Below are positions 44,946 through 54,288 of a stretch of 64,000 nt of DNA, piece by piece. The DNA is taken from NCBI RefSeq assembly GCF_010882175.1, contig NZ_WKLH01000006.1, positions 62,861 to 126,860 of the forward strand, read 5' to 3'. Position 1 is the stretch's first letter, and every line of letters begins with the position of its first letter. This DNA is from Mangrovibacterium lignilyticum (GTDB taxonomy: Bacteria; Bacteroidota; Bacteroidia; Bacteroidales; Prolixibacteraceae). The notes under the pieces were generated by a model. The model saw nothing but the letters and a program-made list of their open reading frames with translations, searched no databases and had not been told where the DNA came from. The position numbers were made by a program, and so were the translations under genes.

Positions 44946-45670
44946 ACCTGGTTATCGACATAGGAAACACCCGATGTAAATGGGCGATTTTTGACAAACG
45001 AAATCTGATCGTTCAAGATACAGCCAAGACATTCGACCTGCACCTTCTCGGACAAATCATTGCAAGTCATGAAGGAATTGACCAAGCAATTTTATCGTCG
45101 GTCCGCGAATTCCCGAAGGAATGCCGTGACACGCTGGCCGAGCACACGGACTATTTTATCGAATTAACTCACCAGACGCCAACGCCAATTGTCAACCGAT
45201 ACAAAACACCGCAAACTCTGGGCTTGGATCGTTTAGCCGCTGCCGTTGGAGCAAGCATCTCATTCCCGGGAACTCCCTTGCTGGTGATCGACGCCGGGAC
45301 TGCGATCACCATTGATTTCGTAAGCGCTTCCAACGAATTTATGGGCGGAAATATATCTCCGGGAATTGAAACCCGTTTTCGGGCATTAAATCATTTTACC
45401 GGTCAATTACCGCTTGTTGATCTCAAATCGGAATTTGTAGGCTTGGGTGTTGATACAATCTCCGCGATAAGAGCGGGTGTTCAGAAAGGCGTAATTTTCG
45501 AAATCGAATCCTACATCAAGGAGTATAAAGAAAAATACACTGAACTGACAACGGTACTTACAGGTGGCCACTGCCAATTTATTGCGCAACACCTACAAGC
45601 CCCAGTTCAACTTATTGACGACCTCACACTAAAAGGACTGTTGGAGATACTGCTCTTCAATGCCGGCTGA
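44942..45670 (+). CDS. coaX: Type III pantothenate kinase
   Basis: 242 residues of the ASKHA fold: phosphate-1 loop D-I-G-N-T-R-C-K-W near 6-14, T-L-G-L-D-R-L-A-A-A-V-G-A, phosphate-2 D-A-G-T-A-I-T-I-D-F with the catalytic Asp, G-G-N-I-S-P-G, and adenosine motif L-T-G-G-H. First step of coenzyme A synthesis. Joining NAD and CoA cofactor genes in one operon is seen in other Bacteroidota. Confidence 0.96.
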   Translation: MNLVIDIGNTRCKWAIFDKRNLIVQDTAKTFDLHLLGQIIASHEGIDQAILSSVREFPKECRDTLAEHTDYFIELTHQTPTPIVNRYKTPQTLGLDRLAAAVGASISFPGTPLLVIDAGTAITIDFVSASNEFMGGNISPGIETRFRALNHFTGQLPLVDLKSEFVGLGVDTISAIRAGVQKGVIFEIESYIKEYKEKYTELTTVLTGGHCQFIAQHLQAPVQLIDDLTLKGLLEILLFNAG

Positions 45671-46301
45671 AAAAAGAAGACACCATTAGCTCATTCAACT
45701 GAGCATTCATTTGTCCCAGAACTTCTTCTCCCTGCATCTGCACCTTCAAAAAAAATGACAATTTCTTAACACAAAAACCCAGATCTATCAGCCTAACATA
45801 AGACGCCCAATTGCGGAATATGAGACACAAAATACCCTATCAATAACCGTTCTGAAAACAGGAGGCACAATATCGATAACGGAAAGATAGATTACTCATA
45901 AATAAATTTTTTCCTACTATAATTGCACAAATTCCCAAAACGAACATTCACAGCTTATAAAAAGCAATAAACCGTCCAAATCACAGCCATTGTGTTGAAA
46001 AAACACGAAGAAAACAACATAACAATGAGCTCAATACGAAGATCAAAATCAGTTGCATTTAGCATTTAAAAGTTGTAAAAAACACTTTTTGGCATGGCTT
46101 TTGAAAATTCAATCCATGAATCAAGGAAATACGTGGTGAATTTCCGACCGACCTCATATTTAGTAACTTTTCACACCAATCCTAAAAATTGGTCTGCGAA
46201 GAATAGCAAAATAAACTTATATTTGACCCTCTGTTGTCGCTGGGTCTGTAGCCCGCGAATTTTGAAAAATTAAAAAGTGTAATCTAAAATATTCTCAAAA
46301 A
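45671..46301. other. Intergenic region of 631 bases before the TPR gene
   Basis: A/T-rich with no credible open frame. After coaX there is a weak hairpin GCTCA (45689-45693) / TGAGC (45700-45704) without a good T-tract. Toward the right, TATATTTG (46218-46225) matches the -7 consensus for the downstream gene, with TTG at 46189-46191 (26-base spacer, rather long). A short G/C hairpin near 46238-46256 would lie in the leader. I see nothing else. Confidence 0.5.
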
Positions 46302-47945
46302 ATGAAATCGTTACTAATTAAAACCAAAGTACTAACATTTATTTTGGCTGTCGTACTTAGCGTTTCAGCGTTTGCGCAGAAGGAAATTACCGGAACTGTT
46401 TACCGCGAAGGAAAACCAGCAGCCGGCATCACTGTTGAAGCACACAAAAGCAACGAAACGTTTATGACCAGCTTTGACGGTAAGTACAAAATCACGATCG
46501 ACCCTGCAAAATGTAAATACCTGAAGTTCACGTTCATCGACGACGCAAAAAAACTGGATCTTACCGGTAACGAAGGAGACGTAATCGACTTCAGCTTCGA
46601 CGGTTCTGAAATTCCGGGACAAGGCGGTGGCAGTGAAGGCGCAGAAGTAGGCGTTGATACCAGAACCAGTCAGGAATTGGTAAAAGCCGGGGATACTGAA
46701 TTCATGAGCCAATTTACCTTGTATGATCAATTCTACAAGCAGAAAGATTACAAATCAGCAATGCCTCACTGGAGAAAGATCTACAAGAAATATCCAAAAT
46801 CATCGATGAATATTTACCTCCACGGTATCAACATGTACCTGGATAAAATCGAAAGTGGAACTTCTGCAGAAGAAAAATCAGCTTATGTCGACACTCTGGT
46901 ATCTATCTATGAGCGTCGTATTAAATACTTCGGAAACGAAGGTTTTGTATTGGGTCGTGAAGCTACAGATTTCATCAAATACAAACTGGCTAACCCCGAC
47001 ATCTCTGAAGCTGATCGCAAAGTTGCGTTGAAAACAGCTTACGAAAAACTTGAAAAATCAATTGATCTTCAAGGCGACGAAAGTGAAGCGGCTGTAATGG
47101 TAATTGACATGCAGGTAACAAAAAGTTTGTTCTTGTTGGGTGAATTGACAAAAGAAGATGTAATGAGAAACTATGCTGAGTTGACTAAAATCACCGATGC
47201 TCAGTTAGCTGCCGATCCAAACGACGAAAGAGCTCAGATTTCTAAAAACGAAATTGATAAAGCGTTCCAAACATCAGGTGCTGCAGACTGTGAAGCGTTG
47301 ATTGCCTATTACGAGCCAAATTTCGACGAAATCGCTGCAGATGTTGATGCATTGAAAAAAATGCTTCGTGCACTGAACCGCCAGGATTGTACCGAAAGTG
47401 AATTATTTGCCAGAGCATCTGAAAAGCTTTACGATATGGATCCGTCTGCAGAGGCAGCATTCAACATGGCTCGTTTGTTTGTGAAAAGAGATGAATTTGA
47501 CCGTGCAAAAGAGTACTACCAAAATGCGATCTCAGCTGAAACAGATAAAGAATTACTGGGTAAATATTATTACGAGCTGGCATACTTTACCTATGCGAAG
47601 GAACATAATTATGCCAAAGCCCGCGACTACGCCCGCAAATCGTTGGATAATGACCCAACGTCCGGAAAAACATTGCTCCTGTTAGGTGACATTTATGCAC
47701 AAGGAGCTAGATCATACGGAGACACCGATTTTGATCACACAGCGGTTTACTGGTTAGCAGTTGACTATTACCAAAAAGCGAAACGCGTTGATCCGGATGT
47801 TACTGCAAAAGCAAACGAACAGATCGCTACATACCGTGTTTATTTCCCGAACAAAGAATCTTTATTCTTCGAAGGTCTTCAAGACGGACAAAGCTTCAAA
47901 CTAGGTGGTTGGATTAATGAAACGACAACAATTCGTGCAAAATAG
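46302..47945 (+). CDS. Exported TPR-repeat protein with N-terminal carboxypeptidase-regulatory-like domain
   Basis: 547 residues. Signal peptide to about 25 (S-A-F-A-Q). Residues about 28-90 look like a carboxypeptidase D regulatory/CNA-B-like beta domain (I-T-G-T-V-Y-R-E-G-K-P-A-A-G-I-T-V-E, F-D-G-K-Y-K-I-T). A G-rich linker follows, then TPR helices through about 515 (for example A-F-N-M-A-R-L-F-V-K-R-D-E-F-D-R-A-K-E-Y-Y and L-L-L-L-G-D-I-Y-A-Q-G). Periplasmic scaffold of unknown partner. It overlaps lptC by 29 bases and heads a run of envelope genes, which suggests a role in outer-membrane assembly. Confidence 0.88.
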   Translation: MKSLLIKTKVLTFILAVVLSVSAFAQKEITGTVYREGKPAAGITVEAHKSNETFMTSFDGKYKITIDPAKCKYLKFTFIDDAKKLDLTGNEGDVIDFSFDGSEIPGQGGGSEGAEVGVDTRTSQELVKAGDTEFMSQFTLYDQFYKQKDYKSAMPHWRKIYKKYPKSSMNIYLHGINMYLDKIESGTSAEEKSAYVDTLVSIYERRIKYFGNEGFVLGREATDFIKYKLANPDISEADRKVALKTAYEKLEKSIDLQGDESEAAVMVIDMQVTKSLFLLGELTKEDVMRNYAELTKITDAQLAADPNDERAQISKNEIDKAFQTSGAADCEALIAYYEPNFDEIAADVDALKKMLRALNRQDCTESELFARASEKLYDMDPSAEAAFNMARLFVKRDEFDRAKEYYQNAISAETDKELLGKYYYELAYFTYAKEHNYAKARDYARKSLDNDPTSGKTLLLLGDIYAQGARSYGDTDFDHTAVYWLAVDYYQKAKRVDPDVTAKANEQIATYRVYFPNKESLFFEGLQDGQSFKLGGWINETTTIRAK

Positions 47946-48516
47946 ACAGTTCAATAAACTGAAGATAAAACAGCTAAGCATTGCAATTCTCTTTACGGGA
48001 ATTGCAGTGCTTTTCTTTTCATGTGTCAATAAGATTGAAAAAATTAAGGAGTTTTCGGCAGCAGATAAACTCCCCGGCATGGAAGCGGATACCTTTGAAA
48101 TGCTTTACTCCGATTCAGCAATCGTCCGCTTTAAACTGATCGCTCCGAAAATGATTCGTTACGATCAGGAAAAAGACCCATTCATTGAGTTTCCGGATGG
48201 TGTTGAGATTGAAAAATTTGACGGACAAATGCGCATCGTTTCCAGAATAACGGCCAACTATGCACGCTACCTGGACAAAGACGAAAAATGGCTCGCCAAG
48301 AATAATGTTGTAGCCGTTAACGAAGAAGGAGACTCTTTAAAAACCGAAGAACTAATCTGGGAAGAAAAGAAAGGTAAAATCTATTCCGACCAATTTGTCA
48401 AGATTATTCGCAAAGATCAAATCATAAATGGAATCGGCTTCGAGTCAGATCAGGATTTAATGAACTGGGAAATTAAAAAACCCACCGGAAGTTTGTACCT
48501 TGACGTCGCAGAATAG
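47917..48516 (+). CDS. lptC: LPS export system protein LptC
   Basis: 199 residues from the ATG at 47917 (GTG at 47905 is also possible). Hydrophobic segment with a lipobox-like V-L-F-F-S-C (Cys36) is unusual against E. coli LptC, which keeps a TM anchor, but common in Bacteroidota. The body has the LptC/OstA beta-jellyroll pattern: F-E-M-L-Y-S-D-S-A-I-V-R-F-K-L-I-A-P, I-E-F-P-D-G-V-E-I, I-T-A-N-Y-A-R-Y, A-V-N-E-E-G-D-S-L-K-T-E-E-L-I-W, V-K-I-I-R. It takes LPS from LptBFG and hands it to LptA. The next gene begins 3 bases later. Confidence 0.88.
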   Translation: MKRQQFVQNRQFNKLKIKQLSIAILFTGIAVLFFSCVNKIEKIKEFSAADKLPGMEADTFEMLYSDSAIVRFKLIAPKMIRYDQEKDPFIEFPDGVEIEKFDGQMRIVSRITANYARYLDKDEKWLAKNNVVAVNEEGDSLKTEELIWEEKKGKIYSDQFVKIIRKDQIINGIGFESDQDLMNWEIKKPTGSLYLDVAE

Positions 48517-48519
48517 CAT

Positions 48520-49791
48520 ATGGAAATCCTGATTATAACCATTCTTATCACAATTATTTTCTCCGCGTTTTTTTCCGGGATGGAAATCGCGTTTGTCTCG
48601 GCCAATAAATTGCGCCTGGAACTCGACAAAAAACAGGAGTCAATCAACTCGAAAATTTTAACGATTTTCACCCGAAACCCGGGGCAATACATTGCCACCA
48701 TGCTGGTCGGCAATAATATTGCATTGGTCGTTTACGGGGTGGCTTTTGCAAGCCTGCTGGAACCATTCTTCAACCGGTATATGTCTTCCGACGGCGCCAT
48801 CCTGTTCCTGCAAACCGTTTCGTCAACCCTGATTATTTTAGTGACTGCCGAATTCCTGCCAAAGACCTTATTTCGGATTAACCCGAATGTGTTCCTACGC
48901 GTATTTGCAGTACCTCTTATCATCTTTTATTACCTGTTTTATCCGCTTACCCGCATCACCATGTCCATTTCGAAATTCCTTTTAAACGGGATTTTCAGAG
49001 CGGCAATCGACAAAGAGGAAGAAAAAATCGTTTTTAGCCGGATCGACTTAGACCATTTTGTAAATGAACAGGATTTACAAACCAATTTACCCCGCCATTC
49101 TTTAGATAATGAAATCAAGCTTTTCCGAAACGCGCTTGATTTTTCAAAAGTGAAACTTCGGGAAATCATGGTTCCGCGAACAGAAATTGAGGCGTTGGAA
49201 ATTGACTCGCAAATGGACCAGCTCAGACAACGGTTCATTGATACCGGCTACTCCCGAATTCTGTTTTTCAAGGAAAATATCGACAACATTATCGGGTACA
49301 TTCACCATTCCGTTATATTCACCAGCCCGGAATCCATTCGTCAGAATCTGAGAAAAGTACTGATCGTACCGGAAACAATGCCGGCAAGCAAACTACTTAG
49401 CAAATTTATCCAACAGCACCGAAGCATCGCGATTGTTGTTGACGAGTTTGGAGGTACTTCAGGCATGGTAACGATCGAAGATATATTGGAAGAAATTTTT
49501 GGCGAAATCGAAGATGAACACGACACCATCGACTTTGTCGACCGGAAAATCAGCGATAACGAGTACATCCTTTCAGCCCGCATAGAGCTGGATTACCTGA
49601 ACGAAAAATACAACCTGAGTTTCCCTGTTGAAGAGAACTTCGAAACACTGGCCGGATTTATCCTTTTTTACCACGAGAATATACCCAAGATAAATACCGT
49701 AATTACCATTGACAACTTTCAGTTTAAAGTACTAAAAGCCAGCCACACCCGCATCGAACTGGTAAAACTGCACATATTAGACAACAGCTAA
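48520..49791 (+). CDS. CNNM/CorC (hemolysin C)-family protein, GldE-like
   Basis: 423 residues. DUF21 membrane domain with helices at about 3-23, 60-85, 93-115 and 125-145 (S-G-M-E-I-A-F-V-S-A-N-K near 19), then a CBS pair (M-V-P-R-T-E-I-E-A-L-E near 210; D-E-F-G-G-T-S-G-M-V-T-I-E-D-I-L-E-E near 307) and a C-terminal transporter-associated domain (about 345-420). Related proteins are implicated in magnesium efflux and, in gliding Bacteroidota, as GldE. Role here unknown; it lies in the lptC-ppiD run. Confidence 0.92.
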   Translation: MEILIITILITIIFSAFFSGMEIAFVSANKLRLELDKKQESINSKILTIFTRNPGQYIATMLVGNNIALVVYGVAFASLLEPFFNRYMSSDGAILFLQTVSSTLIILVTAEFLPKTLFRINPNVFLRVFAVPLIIFYYLFYPLTRITMSISKFLLNGIFRAAIDKEEEKIVFSRIDLDHFVNEQDLQTNLPRHSLDNEIKLFRNALDFSKVKLREIMVPRTEIEALEIDSQMDQLRQRFIDTGYSRILFFKENIDNIIGYIHHSVIFTSPESIRQNLRKVLIVPETMPASKLLSKFIQQHRSIAIVVDEFGGTSGMVTIEDILEEIFGEIEDEHDTIDFVDRKISDNEYILSARIELDYLNEKYNLSFPVEENFETLAGFILFYHENIPKINTVITIDNFQFKVLKASHTRIELVKLHILDNS

Positions 49792-49885
49792 AATAAAAAT
49801 CGATTCATACGGTTTAAAAGGTAAAATTATTATCTTCGTACCGCGAAAAAATTAAGTAAACAAATCAAATTATAATCATAAGTAA

Positions 49886-52003
49886 ATGGCTACCTTACAG
49901 AGAATTCGAAACCGTGCAGGTGTCTTAGTAGCGATCATTATCGGTCTTGCCCTAGTGGCCTTCATCCTGGGAGACATTCTGAACGCAAGCAACTCATTAT
50001 TAAGACCTAATCAACTTAAAATTGCAGAAATAAACGGGGAATCCGTTCAATATCCTGATTTCCAAAAGAGAGTGGAAGAAACAGCCGAGATTTACAAAAT
50101 GAATAGCGGTCAAACTCAAATAAATGACAATGCCTGGACTCAAATCCGTGAGCAAGTATGGCAGGAATATGTCCGCCAGGCTGTTATGGGTAATGTTTAT
50201 GAGGACTTAGGCTTGGCCGTTACAGGTGATGAATTGTTCGATATGGTTCAGGGATCAAATATCCACCCGGTTATCCAACAATTGTTTACCAACCCGAACA
50301 CCGGACAAGTTGAACGTGCTGCTGTTCTTCAGTTCCTGAGAGCAATCAATTCAGGTACTGCGACAGCGCAACAAAAAGCTTATTGGTTATATATCGAAAA
50401 CCAAATCAAACAAGAGCGTATTCAAACAAAATACAACAACCTTATAAGCAAAGGCTTGTATACAACTACTTCTGAAGCGAACGCCAGCTTGATCGAGAAA
50501 AACAAGAATGTCAATATTGAATTCGTTAGCCTGCCTTACGAATCAATTTCTGACAGCGCTGTTTCAGTCAATGAAAAAGACATGCAGGCTTATTACAACG
50601 AGCACAAAGAAAATTACAAACAAGACGCTTCTCGCTCGATTGAATACCTGATCTTCCAGGTAACAGCGACCGAAGAAGATGACGCGAACACCCTGAAATG
50701 GATTGAAGACGCAAAAGACGAGTTTGCAGGCATTCAGGACAACCAGCAATATGTAAACGTAAACTCTGATGTTCGTTTCCAGAACGTTTATGAGAAAAAA
50801 GACAATTTACCGGAGAATTTGGCTGAATTCGCATTCAGCGGAAAAGTAGGTGATGTTTTCGGACCAATCAAAGAAAACAATGCTTACAAACTGGTAAAAA
50901 TAGATGATATCAAAGATCTTCCGGATTCAGTTGAAGCTCGTCATATCCTGATTAAGCCCGAAACAGTTGGAAGCTACGACGGTGCTTTGGCATTGGCTGA
51001 CAGCTTGAAAAACCTGATCGAAAAAGGTGCAAGTTTTGCGACTTTAGCCGGTCAGTATTCAGAAGATCCGGGTTCTGCCGCTAAAGGTGGTGACTTAGGT
51101 TGGTTTAAAAGAAACCAAATGGTTAAGCCTTTCGAAGAAGCCGCTTTCAACGGTGACGTGAACAAGCTTTACGTAGCAACAAGCCAGTTTGGTGTTCACC
51201 TGATTCAACCAACCCACAAAGGGAAAGAAGTTAAACAAGTCCGTTTAGCCGAGTTGGTCCGCAATATTGAGCCAAGCACAAAAACATTCCAAACGGTTTA
51301 TGCACAAGCCAGCAAATTTGCCAGCGAAAATACAACAGGTGCCGCTTTTGATGAAGAAATCACCAAAGAAGGTTTAAACAAACGTGTTGCCCGCATCGGT
51401 GAAAACGATCGTCAAATCGTTGGCCTGGACCAATCGCGTTCAATGATCCGCGCCGCTTACCAGGCTGATGTAAACGACATCCTGGTAAACAACGAAGGTT
51501 CTACCATCTTCGAATTCGCCGACAACTTTGTCATTGCGAAACTGGCCGGCATCCAGGACGAAGGTTACACCGCATTCAACGAAGTTCAGCCAATGATCAA
51601 ACTAGCCGTTTTGAAAGAGAAAAAAGGTGAAGCTTTGGTTGCTAAAATGAAAGAAGCAGCTGCTGCCGGTGATATTGATGCTGTTGCATCGAAACTTGGT
51701 GTTGACGTTCAGGCGGCCAACAATATCCACTTCGACCTGTATTCAGTACCTGTCATTGGTGTTGAACCTGCCGTTGTCGGAACAGTTGTAAGCATGGAAA
51801 AAGATCAGCTGTCAGCGCCGATTAAAGGCAACAGAGGTGTTTACATCACCAAAGTAGTTGGTATTAACGAACTGAATAATACGAACGTTGAAGCTGAAAA
51901 AGCGCGTTTGGAACAAGCACTGGCTTACCGTGCTAACTACCAGGCTTACGAAGCACATCGTAAAGCTGCCGAAATTGAAGACAGAAGAGCGAAATTCTAT
52001 TAG
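49886..52003 (+). CDS. ppiD: Periplasmic PpiD/SurA-like peptidyl-prolyl isomerase
   Basis: 705 residues. Single membrane anchor at about 12-31 (V-L-V-A-I-I-I-G-L-A-L-V-A-F-I-L-G). A SurA-N-like helical region follows (I-N-G-E-S-V-Q-Y-P-D-F near 48). One clear parvulin domain is at about 350-447 (A-R-H-I-L-I-K-P, S-E-D-P-G-S-A-A-K-G-G-D-L-G-W-F, F-G-V-H-L-I-Q-P-T). It assists folding of envelope proteins in the periplasm. Its own terminator follows. Codon use suggests good expression. Confidence 0.93.
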   Translation: MATLQRIRNRAGVLVAIIIGLALVAFILGDILNASNSLLRPNQLKIAEINGESVQYPDFQKRVEETAEIYKMNSGQTQINDNAWTQIREQVWQEYVRQAVMGNVYEDLGLAVTGDELFDMVQGSNIHPVIQQLFTNPNTGQVERAAVLQFLRAINSGTATAQQKAYWLYIENQIKQERIQTKYNNLISKGLYTTTSEANASLIEKNKNVNIEFVSLPYESISDSAVSVNEKDMQAYYNEHKENYKQDASRSIEYLIFQVTATEEDDANTLKWIEDAKDEFAGIQDNQQYVNVNSDVRFQNVYEKKDNLPENLAEFAFSGKVGDVFGPIKENNAYKLVKIDDIKDLPDSVEARHILIKPETVGSYDGALALADSLKNLIEKGASFATLAGQYSEDPGSAAKGGDLGWFKRNQMVKPFEEAAFNGDVNKLYVATSQFGVHLIQPTHKGKEVKQVRLAELVRNIEPSTKTFQTVYAQASKFASENTTGAAFDEEITKEGLNKRVARIGENDRQIVGLDQSRSMIRAAYQADVNDILVNNEGSTIFEFADNFVIAKLAGIQDEGYTAFNEVQPMIKLAVLKEKKGEALVAKMKEAAAAGDIDAVASKLGVDVQAANNIHFDLYSVPVIGVEPAVVGTVVSMEKDQLSAPIKGNRGVYITKVVGINELNNTNVEAEKARLEQALAYRANYQAYEAHRKAAEIEDRRAKFY

Positions 52004-52025
52004 TAGAACCGCTTCCAAAATATTG

Positions 52026-52053
52026 AAAGAGCAGGCCCGAAAGCCTGCTCTTT
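52026..52053 (+). terminator. Terminator of ppiD
   Basis: Perfect 11-bp stem AAAGAGCAGGC (52026-52036) / GCCTGCTCTTT (52043-52053) with CCGAAA loop and a T-rich tail. Confidence 0.92.
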
Positions 52054-52128
52054 TGTTTTTCGGTCCAAAACGGATTTCTGAAAAGTACAGTTGACTTTTT
52101 TTCTTATTTTTGGGAAAAACATGCAAAA

Positions 52129-53064
52129 ATGAGAAAACTACTCTTCCTTTTATTACTCGCTACTTCTTTATTTCCGGCTTGTACCAAACAAGCAAAGCAG
52201 GTTTACCTGTTCTCCTATTTCAAGGACAACGGACAGGACGGCCTCCATCTGGCTTACAGTTACGACGGTTATCATTTCGATGCGTTAAAAAACGACTCGT
52301 CCATCCTGACACCCATGGTGGCCGACGATAAACTGATGCGCGATCCTTGCGTTATTCAGGGTCCTGACGGCAAATTCCACATGGTGTGGACCGTCAGCTG
52401 GAACGACCGCGGAATTGGCTACGCTTCATCGGACGATTTAATTCGTTGGTCGAAGCAGGATTTTGTGCCGGTGATGGCCGACGAACCAACAGCGCTGAAC
52501 TGCTGGGCGCCCGAGTTGATTTACGATGCCGACAGCGCACAGTACATGATTTACTGGGCAACAACCATTCCCGACCGTTTCGAAGCCGGAATGGGCCAGG
52601 GCGACGGTAAATACAATCACCGCATGTATTATACCACCACCAAGGATTTTGTGACTTATAGCCCGACAAAACTGTTGTACGACGAAGACTTTTGTGTGAT
52701 TGACGCGGTGATTAAAAAGATTAACGGCGAATACCTGATGTTTCTGAAGGACGAAACCCGCTACCCGCCGAAGAAACACATCCGCATAGCAAAGAGCAAC
52801 TCCCTGTACGGCGGCTATAAGCTGGCATCGGAACCCATTTCGCCCGACTGGGTAGAAGGACCAACCGTGGAGAATGTTGACGGCGCCTGGGTGCTGTATT
52901 ACGACGAATACACCCGTCACCACATGGGAGCGATTCGCTCGACCGACCTGGAGAACTGGGAAGTCATCAACGACTCTATCAGCTTCCCCGAAGGAACCCG
53001 ACACGGTACCATCTTTAAAGCCGACGAGGCGGTGCTGACCAACTTGCAGGAACAGTTCAAATAG
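52129..53064 (+). CDS. GH43-like five-bladed beta-propeller glycosidase lipoprotein
   Basis: 311 residues. Lipoprotein signal with L-F-P-A-C (Cys18). Propeller blades each carry W/Y-S-x-D type motifs: L-H-L-A-Y-S-Y-D-G-Y-H-F, M-R-D-P-C-V-I near 70-76, I-G-Y-A-S-S-D-D-L-I-R-W, W-A-P-E-L-I-Y-D near 126-133, I-D-A-V-I near 191, W-V-E-G-P near 241-245, and S-T-D-L-E-N-W. Asp192 and Glu243 (EGP) are probable catalytic acids of the GH43 group. It would act on the cell surface or in the periplasm on a plant- or algal-type glycan. No SusC/D pair is near, so it is a lone enzyme. Confidence 0.82.
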   Translation: MRKLLFLLLLATSLFPACTKQAKQVYLFSYFKDNGQDGLHLAYSYDGYHFDALKNDSSILTPMVADDKLMRDPCVIQGPDGKFHMVWTVSWNDRGIGYASSDDLIRWSKQDFVPVMADEPTALNCWAPELIYDADSAQYMIYWATTIPDRFEAGMGQGDGKYNHRMYYTTTKDFVTYSPTKLLYDEDFCVIDAVIKKINGEYLMFLKDETRYPPKKHIRIAKSNSLYGGYKLASEPISPDWVEGPTVENVDGAWVLYYDEYTRHHMGAIRSTDLENWEVINDSISFPEGTRHGTIFKADEAVLTNLQEQFK

Positions 53065-53087
53065 ACCGGACTAAGCGAAAATATTCG

Positions 53088-53119
53088 TTGCCCGGGTGAC
53101 TTCGAAGTCACCCGGGCAA
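53088..53119. terminator. Long palindromic terminator after the GH43-like gene
   Basis: A perfect 32-base palindrome, arms TTGCCCGGGTGACTTC and complement, followed by T-rich sequence on the plus strand. Confidence 0.85.
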
Positions 53120-53272
53120 TTTGTTTTAACATGTTGGTAAGAGACAGCCAAATCTTTATCATTTCAAAGCTATTATTTGTCAGTTAAAGCTTTGTACAGA
53201 AAATGTAAATTGCGCAGGTAAACTTGAAAGATAATTCAACGATCATTAATCGATAAATCATTGCGCATTACC

Positions 53273-54175
53273 ATGAGATATTTTTTGAATCCAATTTTTA
53301 TAATTCTGTTCATTTTCGTTGCTGCTACATCACAGGGCCAGCAGTTTAAGAATAACATCATTCAATATAAATCGAAATTGGCGGCCAAGTCTGCCAAACT
53401 GATCGATTCCGGCGATGCGATCTCCGCTGATTCGATGGATGTTAACTTTAAAGACAAAGGTTATGGGCCGGTGCCCGCCAAGCTGCAAGCAATGAAAAAG
53501 AAGAAATTGAGCCCGGGGCAAATTTATGACCGGATATCGGAATCCACTGTGATTGTTTCTTCGGCAGGCAGATGTGGCGAACTGAACGAACGAGGTAATC
53601 TGTGCAAGCGGATACACACTTACCCGGCTTCCGGTTATATCATCGACTCGAAGGGAATCATCGTGACCAACTATCACGTGGCCAATGGTTACGTTACAAA
53701 GAAAAACACAACATCGAGAGATGCATTAGTGGTCATGCTCAAGGACGGAACAATTTTTCCGGTACAAGAAGTGTTATTGGCCGATAAATCCAACGACCTG
53801 GCCATTTTGAAAATCGACCCGACAGGAGTCGAGCTTCCTGCATTGCCAGTTGCAACCAAAGATGCGGAAATCGGCGACCCGGTGTATATCGTCAGTCATC
53901 CGAAAGGATATTTCTATGCCTTTTCGTCGGGTATGGTCTCCGATAAATTCAGTGAAATCAATGCGCAGCGGTACCGCAACGTGATGGCTATTTCGGCCGA
54001 TTTTGCTGCCGGTTCCAGCGGTGCAGCTATCATTGACCAATACGGGAACGTGATTGGAACCGTCTCTTATACCAAGACGTTACAACACTCAGATGATGAG
54101 ACAAAAACGCAAATGATATTGAAAGCGACCATTCCTTCATCTGCTCTTTTAAAATTAATCAAGGAAGGGAACTAA
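53273..54175 (+). CDS. Exported trypsin-like serine protease (S1C/HtrA-type, no PDZ)
   Basis: 300 residues from ATG 53273; a TTG 12 bases upstream is an unlikely start. Signal peptide ends near S-Q-G-Q. Catalytic triad: H135 in V-T-N-Y-H-V-A-N, D175 in K-S-N-D-L-A-I-L-K, S249 in A-A-G-S-S-G-A-A-I. Cysteines 101 and 111 may form a disulfide. No PDZ domain follows, so it is a short protease of about 210 residues plus a helical N-terminal extension. Periplasmic quality control or processing is likely; substrate unknown. Confidence 0.9.
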   Translation: MRYFLNPIFIILFIFVAATSQGQQFKNNIIQYKSKLAAKSAKLIDSGDAISADSMDVNFKDKGYGPVPAKLQAMKKKKLSPGQIYDRISESTVIVSSAGRCGELNERGNLCKRIHTYPASGYIIDSKGIIVTNYHVANGYVTKKNTTSRDALVVMLKDGTIFPVQEVLLADKSNDLAILKIDPTGVELPALPVATKDAEIGDPVYIVSHPKGYFYAFSSGMVSDKFSEINAQRYRNVMAISADFAAGSSGAAIIDQYGNVIGTVSYTKTLQHSDDETKTQMILKATIPSSALLKLIKEGN

Positions 54176-54223
54176 GCGCTCCACGGTAACCAATTAAAAC
54201 AATTTGTTTTATATCGAAAAAAG

Positions 54224-54250
54224 AAAGAGCTCCCCAACCGGAAGCTCTTT
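54224..54250. terminator. Bidirectional terminator
   Basis: AAAGAGCT (54224-54231) / AGCTCTTT (54243-54250), A-rich left and T-rich right, between convergent genes. Confidence 0.8.
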
Positions 54251-54288
54251 TGCTATTTTATTCCCTGACAAACGCAGGATGTTGATTC

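Noticed and set aside
52438-53004. 188-residue minus-strand frame opposite the GH43-like gene
   Set aside because: Antisense to clear propeller motifs; composition artefact.
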